Positions 1 to 5,551 of a stretch of 6,328 bases of DNA are shown in pieces. Position 1 is the first letter of the stretch. The number at the start of each line of letters is the position of its first letter. Under the pieces are notes generated by a model. That model was not told the origin of the DNA. It searched no databases and saw only the letters and a list, made by a program, of their open reading frames with translations. Made by a program: the position numbers and the translations under genes. Origin of the DNA: an uncultured Chthoniobacterales bacterium (GTDB lineage: Bacteria; Verrucomicrobiota; Verrucomicrobiia; Chthoniobacterales; UBA10450); assembly GCA_955652155.1 (NCBI GenBank), contig CATPAT010000067.1:1-6328 (forward strand). The letters are read 5' to 3'.

Positions 1-1
1 C

Positions 2-439
2 GACTACACCGTCCATTATGAAAAAGGCCCGTGGTTTCGTTATCTGCTGGACTTCCTCGCGATCGCGCCGGTCGTCTTTATCGCTGCTATCATCGGCTTC
101 TTCGCACGACCTGAGGAATCCATCCGGCACGGTCGCAATCTAGCTCTGATCTATTTCGCCAGCGGCGTTCTGCTCTTCGGGCAAATGCCGATTGTTAATG
201 TGCGGCTTGTTCTTTTCGTCGACATGTTTCTTCGGCTCGGAGCCGCTGTCGCAATTACATACTTCGCCGCGCAATCCGTCGAAAAGTGGTCGCGGCGGAT
301 CTTCTATCTCGCGATCGGACTTCTCGTCATGACCGACGCCTGGCAATTCTACCAAATCTTTGTAGCCGGAAACGTCTACAGCCCGACAACATTTCTCCTT
401 CTGCGCGCAGAAGGCTTCTACGACATCCACCCGCAGTGA
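2..439 (+). CDS. C-terminal part of a polytopic membrane protein, probably GT39/PMT_2-type glycosyltransferase (5' truncated)
   Basis: The frame is open from the window edge (first full codon at position 2) to TGA at 437-439, giving 145 residues of a protein whose start lies outside. It opens with DYTVHYEKGPWFRYLLDF, then about four hydrophobic spans: residues ~15-35, ~46-60, ~63-87 (interrupted by charged residues) and ~97-118. A 'YHYEKGPWFRYL' segment just before a membrane helix is the style seen in dolichyl-phosphate-mannose/ArnT-like glycosyltransferases (PMT_2 family), where a periplasmic loop is followed by the C-terminal helices. These inner-membrane enzymes move sugars from polyprenyl-phosphate donors to lipid A, proteins or other acceptors. 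The catalytic Asp residues would lie in the missing N-terminal part, so activity and acceptor cannot be judged. Another polytopic membrane protein is possible. The membrane-protein call is firm; the family is moderate. Confidence 0.6.
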   Translation, partial: DYTVHYEKGPWFRYLLDFLAIAPVVFIAAIIGFFARPEESIRHGRNLALIYFASGVLLFGQMPIVNVRLVLFVDMFLRLGAAVAITYFAAQSVEKWSRRIFYLAIGLLVMTDAWQFYQIFVAGNVYSPTTFLLLRAEGFYDIHPQ

Positions 440-495
440 CGCTTGAGTTGCATTCCTGCTGGCAATCTCGCTCGGCGTGCGTACGGTGGGCGGTC

Positions 496-1305
496 ATGAG
501 GCGTGTCAGGCGGTTTGTCGCCCTTGCATTTTTGTTGGGCTGTTGTGCTGTGATCGGTGCTGAACCGGCGCGACTTCCAGCCGATCAACTGGCCAAAGCG
601 GTCCGCAACGATTCAATCACCATTCCAACTCCGGGCGAACTTTTTGCGGCGCTGGAAAAACCAGGGAAACCGAATTGGGTCGGCCAAATGCGCGGACCAA
701 TCTCGACCGGCTACAAAAACCGCGCCCAGATCGCGCTCAATCTTGGTAGTTTGATCGCCGACGGATTCATCGCGGTTGAAGCCAAAGACAGCCAGCAAGT
801 TAAAAACATCGGCACCGACATTATCAAAATGGCCAAGGCGCTGGGCGTAAGCGAGAACGTGCTCAGCCGCGGCAACAGTATCAACGAGTTCGCCGAAAAC
901 GATGAGTGGGACGCGCTTCAGGAAGAATTGGAAGCAACGCAGAACGAAGTGAAATCGTCGATGCAATCGCACCGCGACCAGGACTTGATCATTTTGGTGA
1001 GCGTGGGTGGTTGGATCCGCGGCACTCAGGTTGTCAGCGCGGCCGTGATGCAAAATTACGACGAGCGCGCGGCAAAAGTGCTGCGACAACCGGCGCTGGT
1101 GAATTTCATTGAATCAAAGATGAACGATATCTCGCCCGACGTTCGTGATGAGCCGCTGATCAAAGAAGTTAACGGACAGCTTCCCGGCCTCGAAAAACTG
1201 GTAACGTTTCCCGCTGGCAAAGCGCCGACTGCCGATGAAGTGCGCAAAGTGAACGAAGCGGTCGGCAAGATCATGAGCCAAATCCAGGCGAAAGAACCGA
1301 AATGA
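496..1305 (+). CDS. Exported protein of unknown function (possible lipoprotein)
   Basis: This 269-residue protein is not one I recognise. I chose ATG 496 because it begins an export signal: MRRVRRF (four Arg), a hydrophobic core at residues 7-21, then either a lipobox-like L13-L14-G15-C16 or a signal peptidase I site after IGA22. The frame is open further upstream (to 286), but that stretch overlaps the preceding gene and is Arg-rich out-of-frame sequence. A purine-rich GGTGGGCGG lies 4-12 nt upstream. The mature part looks mostly helical: a Gly/Pro-rich linker at ~56-72, helices at ~76-95 and ~99-118, a very acidic segment at ~131-153, a hydrophobic stretch at ~163-186 (LIILVSVGGWIRGTQVVSAA) that may be a buried helix, and a charged C-terminal helix at ~246-267. 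Its stop overlaps the next start (ATGA), so the two are probably co-translated. A periplasmic or outer-membrane location is inferred from the signal. No catalytic motif was seen. Confidence 0.75.
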   Translation: MRRVRRFVALAFLLGCCAVIGAEPARLPADQLAKAVRNDSITIPTPGELFAALEKPGKPNWVGQMRGPISTGYKNRAQIALNLGSLIADGFIAVEAKDSQQVKNIGTDIIKMAKALGVSENVLSRGNSINEFAENDEWDALQEELEATQNEVKSSMQSHRDQDLIILVSVGGWIRGTQVVSAAVMQNYDERAAKVLRQPALVNFIESKMNDISPDVRDEPLIKEVNGQLPGLEKLVTFPAGKAPTADEVRKVNEAVGKIMSQIQAKEPK

Positions 1306-1736
1306 AAACTTCGATGTCGATCTTCGCGGCAATTGGCCTGGCGATAACGACAGCGGTCGCGGAACCCGAGAGCGACACCGAAGTCGCGGCGCGCAAAGCC
1401 GCGCTCGATCTGGCGGGCGCTTTTTCAAATGAAGGTTTCAAAATGCGCGACGGACATTGGTCGGGCACGATCAAACCGAAAGAACATGCGCTAATCGCGG
1501 TCAATCTCTATGCCGGCAATCAATATTGGTTCTCGGTCGGAGCGACTGAGCCGGCCAAAAAAATCTCAGTCAATCTTTACGACGAAACCGGCAAGCTCGT
1601 TCAGACTGAGGGTTATAGCGAAGGCGAAAAAGCGGCTGCCGGATTTTCTCCGACCAGCAGCGGTCAATATTACGTCCTGGTTGATCTGGTCGAAGGCGGC
1701 GAGAGCAGCGTTTGCCTCGTCTATTCTTACAAATAA
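1302..1736 (+). CDS. Small secreted protein with a PPC-like beta-sandwich domain
   Basis: This is a 144-residue protein ending at TAA 1734-1736. Residues 1-20 are a clear signal peptide ending in the AxA-type site A18-V19-A20 before E21. After a short helical segment (~26-41), residues ~55-143 alternate hydrophobic and polar residues as in a beta-sandwich: HALIAVNLYAGNQYWFSVGA, KKISVNLYDETGKLV, then FSPTSSGQYYVLVDLVEG. The order 'strand, aG-x-Y-x-F-x-V, LYD-x-x-G, F-x-P-x-x-S-G-x-Y-x-V-x-V' resembles bacterial pre-peptidase C-terminal (PPC) domains, which usually sit at the end of secreted enzymes. Here the domain stands alone without an enzyme, so a binding or accessory role is possible. The start overlaps the upstream gene's stop (ATGA), implying coupled translation with that exported protein and perhaps a shared job. 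The fold assignment is from pattern only. Confidence 0.72.
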   Translation: MKTSMSIFAAIGLAITTAVAEPESDTEVAARKAALDLAGAFSNEGFKMRDGHWSGTIKPKEHALIAVNLYAGNQYWFSVGATEPAKKISVNLYDETGKLVQTEGYSEGEKAAAGFSPTSSGQYYVLVDLVEGGESSVCLVYSYK

Positions 1737-1808
1737 CTCGGCCGCGCCGCACCCAGCATTAGACTTTTCTCGCGCGCGTCATTCTGTTTAGGATGATCTG
1801 CTAGTGGC

Positions 1809-2084
1809 ATGATCTCGCTTCAGGTTTTTTACGAAGGCAATGTGCAGGGCGTCGGATTCCGTTGGACCATCCGGCAGATCGCCAAGGGTTTCGATGTGAT
1901 CGGTTGGGTGCGAAACTTACCGGACGGCCGCGTCGAACTTCAGGTCGGCGGCGCCGAAAGCGAAGTTTTTGCGTTCCTCGATTCGATCATGGAGAGCGAA
2001 TTGCGTTCGCACATCGATAAACAAACGCGCTCGGCGTTGGCCGAACCGGTGAAGGCGCGCGGCTTCGACATTCACCATGAATGA
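1809..2084 (+). CDS. Acylphosphatase
   Basis: This 91-residue protein is the usual length for a bacterial acylphosphatase, a small cytosolic enzyme that hydrolyses carboxyl-phosphate bonds such as acetyl-phosphate or 1,3-bisphosphoglycerate. The two family signatures are intact. Near the N-terminus is GNVQGVGFRW (residues 10-19), forming the phosphate loop with catalytic Arg18. It is followed by GWVRNLPDGRVE (32-43) with catalytic Asn36. The remaining pattern (ELQVGG, then an acidic helix and a final GFDIHHE strand) also fits the ferredoxin-like fold. ATG 1809 is the only sensible start, since the signature begins 10 residues in and no in-frame start codon lies just upstream. A weak AGGA sits about 14 nt upstream. 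Its last 8 nt overlap the ABC ATPase start, so the two are probably translationally coupled. A role in the transporter operon is not known and may be incidental. Confidence 0.95.
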   Translation: MISLQVFYEGNVQGVGFRWTIRQIAKGFDVIGWVRNLPDGRVELQVGGAESEVFAFLDSIMESELRSHIDKQTRSALAEPVKARGFDIHHE

Positions 2085-2976
2085 CCTGCCACGACGTAGC
2101 GGCGCGGAGGCGGGCGCAGCCGTCGCGGTTGAGGGACTGTCGAAAGTTTTTCCGGTCCCCTTTCGTCGAAAATCGATCACGGCCGTACGCGATCTCAATC
2201 TGCGCGTCGAAGCAGGCGAAGTTTACGGACTGCTCGGACCGAACGGCTCGGGCAAAAGCACGACATTGAAAATTATTCTTGGTCTCGCTGCGCCGACGCG
2301 CGGACGAACAAAAATCTTTGGACGCGACAGTTCGCTGGTGGAAAGCCGGCAGGCCGTTGGATTCCTGCCGGAAAATCCTTATTTCTATAAATTTCTCACC
2401 GGCGAAGAGACGCTCCGATTTTTTGGCAAACTTTGCCGGGTGAACGGTTCCCGGCTGAAAAGCCGCGTCCGCGAACTGCTCGAGCTCGTCGGCCTAACGA
2501 ATGCGCGCGACCAACGATTGAGCACTTACTCGAAAGGAATGCTGCAACGGATTGGTCTCGCTCAGGCGCTGATCAACGAGCCGAAGCTGGTCGTGCTTGA
2601 CGAGCCGACTGCCGGCGTCGATCCCGCCGGCTCACGCGACATTCGCAATCTCATCGTCGATCTTAAACAGCGCGGCATCACCGTCCTCTTGTCTTCGCAT
2701 TTGCTCACGCAAGTGCAGGAGATCTGCGACCGTGTCGGAATTCTTGCGCGTGGCGTGCTGGTTCGTGAAGGTCACCTCGAGGAATTGATCGCGATTGAGA
2801 ACCGGTGTGAGCTCGTCCTGGAAAATGCGTCCGAAGCGCTGGTGAAGGAAATCGAAAAGCTCGCCACCAATTCAAATGCAAGACTCATCGACCGTCGAAA
2901 ATCGACCACCACGCTCGAGCGTTTGTTTCTGGAAGCGACCCAAGAATCGGAATCATCCGCTAAACACGCCAAATGA
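2077..2976 (+). CDS. ABC-2 type transporter ATP-binding protein
   Basis: This is a 299-residue cytoplasmic ATPase subunit. It has Walker A GPNGSGKST (residues 54-62, Lys60), a Q-loop region GFLPENP (95-101) with Pro-Glu where many ABC proteins have Gln, a divergent signature YSKGM (151-155) in place of LSGGQ, Walker B LVVLDEP (171-177, catalytic Glu176), D-loop AGVDP (179-183) and switch His208 (SSH). The PEN loop and Y-S-K-G-M signature are typical of ATPases paired with ABC-2 permeases (CcmA/NatA/NosF-like), which drive export of lipids, polysaccharides, drugs or other cargo. Residues ~235-299 form a charged C-terminal extension with a helix at 278-288 (TTLERLFLEAT). It starts inside the acylphosphatase gene (8-nt overlap) and precedes its permease. 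The last residues (about SSAKHAK) are encoded by one arm of an inverted repeat, so the extreme C-terminus may not be conserved. The substrate cannot be told from sequence. Confidence 0.93.
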   Translation: MNDLPRRSGAEAGAAVAVEGLSKVFPVPFRRKSITAVRDLNLRVEAGEVYGLLGPNGSGKSTTLKIILGLAAPTRGRTKIFGRDSSLVESRQAVGFLPENPYFYKFLTGEETLRFFGKLCRVNGSRLKSRVRELLELVGLTNARDQRLSTYSKGMLQRIGLAQALINEPKLVVLDEPTAGVDPAGSRDIRNLIVDLKQRGITVLLSSHLLTQVQEICDRVGILARGVLVREGHLEELIAIENRCELVLENASEALVKEIEKLATNSNARLIDRRKSTTTLERLFLEATQESESSAKHAK

Positions 2977-3032
2977 CGCTAAATATTTTATGGGACTCTG
3001 AACCTCTGGTGTCATTTCGTGTATTTGGCGGA
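2956..3032. repeat. Long imperfect inverted repeat between ABC ATPase and permease genes
   Basis: The left arm is about 2956-2981 and the right arm about 3007-3032. Pairing by eye gives T2956-A3032 through A2964-T3024, a 2-nt bulge (3022-3023), 2965-2968 with 3018-3021, a CC bulge (2969-2970), then 2971-2981 with 3007-3017. This includes perfect AAATGAC/GTCATTT and CGCCAAAT/ATTTGGCG matches, with a loop of about 25 nt. Read in the same direction, both arms follow a pattern close to GYGTCATTTNCGTGTNTT-GCGGA, with an internal period of roughly 10 nt. The left arm contains the ATPase stop codon and its last ~6 sense codons. The element could be a dispersed palindromic repeat, or an mRNA hairpin tuning expression between the two cistrons. 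There is no U-tract immediately after the stem, so it is not a standard intrinsic terminator. Confidence 0.75.
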
Positions 3033-3048
3033 CTCCCCTTTTGTTGAA

Positions 3049-3936
3049 ATGAGCGAGCGACTACATCGCGGATTTTCGCCGGCACGGATTTTCGCGATCA
3101 GCATCAACACGCTAATCGAACTCACCCGCCAAAAAGTTTTTTACGTTCTTCTGCTTTTCGCGCTGCTCCTCATCGGCTGCTCCGTTTTCATGGCGCGATT
3201 CACTTTTCAGCAGGAATTCCAAATCCTGAAAGACATTTCGCTCGGCGCGATGTCGATCTTCAGTGCACTGTTGGCAATCGTTGGGACGGCGCGTCTCATC
3301 CCGCAAGACATCGATGACCGGACCGTTTACACGATTTTGGCAAAGCCGATCCCGCGCTTCGAATATTTGCTTGGCAAACTTTTTGGCGTCTTGCTACTGC
3401 TCGCGATCAGCATCGCTCTGATGAGCGCGCTGTTCGTGGTCGTTCTTTACGTGCGCGAGCGGACCGTGCTCAACGAAACGCTGCGCCAGATGAGCCGCGC
3501 GCCGGGCGAACAGTTAGACGCTGCCGTAAATGCTATTCGCGCCGCCGGACTCAACATCGATATCCTCACCGGCGTCGCGGTCATTTATCTAAAAGCGTGT
3601 CTGCTCGCCGCTTTGACGCTTTTTGTTTCAACGTTTGCGACCACAAACATTTTCACAGTCGTCGTGATGGTGTTCGTGTATTTCATCGGCCATCTCCAGG
3701 CGACCGCGCGCGAATATTGGCTGGAGGAACAAAGTGCCGGTTGGGTCGCGCGCACGTTTCTCGCGATCGTTGCACTGATCTTTCCCGATCTTCAGGCCTT
3801 CAATCTGGTCGATGAGATTGTCGCCGGCGTCGCGATTCCGCTCGTCCTCCTCGCCAAAACGGCGTTGCTCGGAATTTTTTACACTGCCATCTACACATTG
3901 GCAGCAACGTTCGTTTTTTACGGCAAAGAACTATGA
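3049..3936 (+). CDS. ABC-2 type transporter permease
   Basis: Read from ATG 3049, this is a 295-residue inner-membrane protein. Predicted membrane spans lie at about 29-48, 63-83, 108-135, 173-196, 201-217, 232-247 and 262-290. The N-terminus (RIFAISINTLIELTRQKVFY, then a hydrophobic span) and the cytoplasmic segment DDRTVYTILAKPIPRFEYLLGK (89-110, described here by its ends D89 and K110) match ABC-2 permeases of the NosY/DUF-type group, where a 'R-T-x-x-x-x-L-x-K-P-x-x-R-x-x-x-L-x-G-K' loop contacts the ATPase. A GTG at 3019 would add 10 residues, but it lies inside the inverted-repeat arm and adds nothing family-like, so ATG 3049 is preferred; neither has a good Shine-Dalgarno. The loop at ~136-172, between spans 3 and 4, is long and likely periplasmic. 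The gene overlaps the TPR-like gene by ATGA. Together with the upstream ATPase it should form the transporter core; the substrate is unknown. Confidence 0.9.
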   Translation: MSERLHRGFSPARIFAISINTLIELTRQKVFYVLLLFALLLIGCSVFMARFTFQQEFQILKDISLGAMSIFSALLAIVGTARLIPQDIDDRTVYTILAKPIPRFEYLLGKLFGVLLLLAISIALMSALFVVVLYVRERTVLNETLRQMSRAPGEQLDAAVNAIRAAGLNIDILTGVAVIYLKACLLAALTLFVSTFATTNIFTVVVMVFVYFIGHLQATAREYWLEEQSAGWVARTFLAIVALIFPDLQAFNLVDEIVAGVAIPLVLLAKTALLGIFYTAIYTLAATFVFYGKEL

Positions 3937-4697
3937 GCCGCGTTCTCTTCGCGTTTGCGATGCTTCTCGCTTTTGGGGTGATGAAACTTCCGGCCGAGCA
4001 CGCACTCTCGCTTCAACATCGATCCGCCTCAGGTGGGCAGTCTGACGATATCGCGAATCTTGACCTGCGTGAAAAAATCGGACAGCTCGGGTTCGTCGCC
4101 GCGCTGAGCGGCTTTCGTGCGATGCTGGCGGATTTTCTTTTTATTCAGGCGCACGCCGCATGGGAACGGACCGAATGGGGACGCGTTCTGTTTTTGTTCA
4201 GACAAGTCACCACTTTACAGCCGCACGTCCCGCTGTTTTGGGATATGGCCGCATGGCATATGGCGTGGAACGCGAGCGCAGCGGCGATGAACGATCCATC
4301 GCAGCCACGGCTCGCTCTGCGGGTGAAAGCGCAACGCGAATATTTTGCGCTCGGCAAAGATTTCCTGGAACGCGGGGTCAAAAATAATCCCGACAAACCG
4401 CAACTTCATGAAGCGCTCGCTCGGCTTTATCGCGACAAATACAACGATCACGCTCGCGCGTCCGAATATTTCGCAAAGGCATCAGCCTTACCCGGAGCGG
4501 CGAGTTACGACAAACGCTTTTCGGCCTACGAGCTCTCGTATTGCGAAGGACGTGAACGCGAAGCCTACGAGTGTTTGCACGGGCTTTACGCTAAAAGCGA
4601 AAAGGAACGTCTGCCGACTTTGATCAAGCGACTGAAATTTCTGGAAGAGAAACTGAACGTCCCGCCGGAGCAGCGCATTCCGGACAAGGAACGTTGA
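3933..4697 (+). CDS. TPR-like protein associated with ABC-2 transporter
   Basis: This 254-residue protein begins with a hydrophobic segment (residues 2-18, MSRVLFAFAMLLAFGVMK) that is a signal peptide or an N-terminal anchor, so the rest is probably periplasmic. The body is all-helical in TPR style: ~52-78 (GFRAMLADFLFIQAHAAWE), 82-95, 102-120, 132-150, 154-170 (NPDKPQLHEALARLY), 173-186 (ARASEYFAKASAL) and 193-222. The segment Q96-P-H-V-P-L-F-W103 followed by AAWHMAWN (106-113) resembles a motif I recall from uncharacterised TPR proteins of Planctomycetes and Deltaproteobacteria ('LQPxFPxVWxFxAWNMAWN'). Its start overlaps the permease stop (ATGA), so it is the third member of the transporter operon. 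It might be a periplasmic adaptor or assembly scaffold. TPR motifs mediate protein-protein contacts; no enzyme motif is seen. The function is inferred from context only. Confidence 0.82.
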   Translation: MSRVLFAFAMLLAFGVMKLPAEHALSLQHRSASGGQSDDIANLDLREKIGQLGFVAALSGFRAMLADFLFIQAHAAWERTEWGRVLFLFRQVTTLQPHVPLFWDMAAWHMAWNASAAAMNDPSQPRLALRVKAQREYFALGKDFLERGVKNNPDKPQLHEALARLYRDKYNDHARASEYFAKASALPGAASYDKRFSAYELSYCEGREREAYECLHGLYAKSEKERLPTLIKRLKFLEEKLNVPPEQRIPDKER

Positions 4698-4708
4698 TTT
4701 CTGCAGAG

Positions 4709-4726
4709 TCCGCCGTCCCCGGCGGA
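4709..4726. repeat. GC-rich hairpin just downstream of the ABC operon
   Basis: The arms TCCGCCG (4709-4715) and CGGCGGA (4720-4726) are perfect inverted repeats around a 4-nt TCCC loop, beginning 12 nt after the stop codon of the TPR-like gene. The position suits a 3' mRNA-stabilising or transcription-pausing hairpin. What follows on either strand is not a T-run (GAAAGAAGG on the + strand), so it does not qualify as a classical intrinsic terminator. It may instead be a dispersed intergenic palindrome. Confidence 0.6.
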
Positions 4727-4742
4727 AAGAAGGAGATCGATT

Positions 4743-4768
4743 GCCGCTGTGGACAGCGGCCGCTACAG
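4743..4768. repeat. Nested palindromes GCCGCTGT-GG-ACAGCGGC / AGCGGCCGCT
   Basis: Positions 4743-4760 form a perfect inverted repeat (GCCGCTGT, GG, ACAGCGGC). Its right half is also part of the perfect 10-nt palindrome AGCGGCCGCT at 4755-4764, flanked by CTGT (4747-4750) and ACAG (4765-4768). Two mutually exclusive folds are therefore possible. It lies 24-49 nt upstream of the metallophosphoesterase start, so it may affect translation or be bound by a protein. It looks like a mobile-type intergenic palindrome, though repetition elsewhere in the genome cannot be tested here. Confidence 0.6.
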
Positions 4769-4791
4769 TGGAAGACCTTCGTTAACACCCG

Positions 4792-5514
4792 ATGCGTTTC
4801 GCGATTTTCAGTGACCTTCATGCCAACCTTGAAGCGCTCGAGGCCGTGCTCGCCGACGCGCGCGAGAACAAGTGCACCGACTTCGTTTGTCTCGGCGACG
4901 TGGTCGGTTACAACGCCAACCCGCATGAGTGCGTCGCGCGCGTCCGCGAAATGGATTGCCCGATCGTCAAAGGCAATCACGATGAGCAGGCTTCGCTGGT
5001 CGAATCGTCCCGCGATTTCAACGAGATGGCCGAGGCCGCAATTCAATGGACACGCGATCATCTGAGCGACGCGGACAAAGAATGGCTGCGGGCGCTGAAA
5101 TTGCAGCGGCAAGTGCGCGATTTCACCATCGTTCACGCGACCCTCGATACGCCCGAGCGATGGGGCTACGTCTTCAACAACCTCGATGCGGCCGCGAGCT
5201 TCACTTATCAGCACACCACTGTTTGCTTCTTCGGGCACAGTCACGTGCCGATGGCATTTGTGCGCGGCGACGGCGTCCAACGTCAACGGATTGACAAGCT
5301 GCGGATTGATCCGAGCAAAAAATATTTTATCAACACCGGCAGCGTCGGGCAACCCCGGGACAGTGATTGGCGCGCAGCATATTGCATTTATCACGTCGAG
5401 GGCGCGGTGGTCGAACAACGCCGGGTAAAATACGACCTCGCCACAGCGCAGAAAAAGATCATCGACGCTGGCCTGCCCCGTTTATTAGCGGAACGCCTCG
5501 CCATTGGAAGATAA
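4792..5514 (+). CDS. Calcineurin-like metallophosphoesterase
   Basis: This 240-residue cytosolic protein has a complete set of metallophosphoesterase motifs. FSDLHAN gives Asp8 and His10, LGDVVGY gives Asp36, KGNHDE gives Asn62, His63 and Asp64, VHA gives His115, and FGHSHVP gives His149 and His151. These residues bind two divalent metals. The short N-terminal motif, SDLHAN, the GDVVGY-N-x-x-P-x-E pattern and the NTGSVGQPRD segment (181-190) place it among the single-domain YfcE/MJ0936-like phosphodiesterases. These hydrolyse phosphodiester or phosphomonoester bonds, and the natural substrate is usually unknown; it is shorter than, and distinct from, ApaH or Mre11. ATG 4792 puts the first metal ligands at the usual distance from the N-terminus. 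No clear Shine-Dalgarno is visible; the leader contains the palindromes at 4743-4768. It is followed after 37 nt by the glycosyltransferase, possibly in one transcript. Confidence 0.93.
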   Translation: MRFAIFSDLHANLEALEAVLADARENKCTDFVCLGDVVGYNANPHECVARVREMDCPIVKGNHDEQASLVESSRDFNEMAEAAIQWTRDHLSDADKEWLRALKLQRQVRDFTIVHATLDTPERWGYVFNNLDAAASFTYQHTTVCFFGHSHVPMAFVRGDGVQRQRIDKLRIDPSKKYFINTGSVGQPRDSDWRAAYCIYHVEGAVVEQRRVKYDLATAQKKIIDAGLPRLLAERLAIGR

Positions 5515-5523
5515 GATCAAACG

Positions 5524-5544
5524 CTGAAAGCTGAAATTCTGAAA
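5524..5544 (+). repeat. Three CTGAAA repeats in the spacer before the glycosyltransferase
   Basis: CTGAAA occurs at 5524-5529, 5531-5536 and 5539-5544, spaced 7 and 8 nt apart, filling most of the 37-nt spacer between the phosphoesterase stop (5512-5514) and ATG 5552. The purine-rich AAAAGCGGAA that follows may serve as a weak ribosome-binding region. It could be a degenerate short tandem repeat or chance in a purine-rich leader. Confidence 0.45.
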
Positions 5545-5551
5545 AGCGGAA

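Noticed and set aside
286..495. N-terminal extension of the first exported protein up to ATG 286
   Set aside because: It overlaps the preceding membrane-protein gene by over 150 nt, is Arg/Ser-rich as expected of an off-frame reading, and would bury the signal peptide that begins at ATG 496.
1737..1808. Promoter upstream of the acylphosphatase
   Set aside because: A TAGGAT near 1790 could be a -10 box, but the nearest -35-like TTAGAC is about 24 nt away, which is too far. The operon promoter cannot be placed from sequence alone.
3019..3048. GTG start adding 10 residues to the permease
   Set aside because: The GTG sits in the right arm of the inverted repeat with no ribosome-binding site, and family-like sequence only begins after ATG 3049.
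4709..4735. Intrinsic terminator after the TPR-like gene
   Set aside because: The stem is good, but there is no T-run after it on either strand.
4624..5418. Long open frame of 264 codons on the minus strand
   Set aside because: It lies antisense to the metallophosphoesterase, whose motifs are complete, and its translation shows no family pattern. It is a shadow of GC-rich codon usage.
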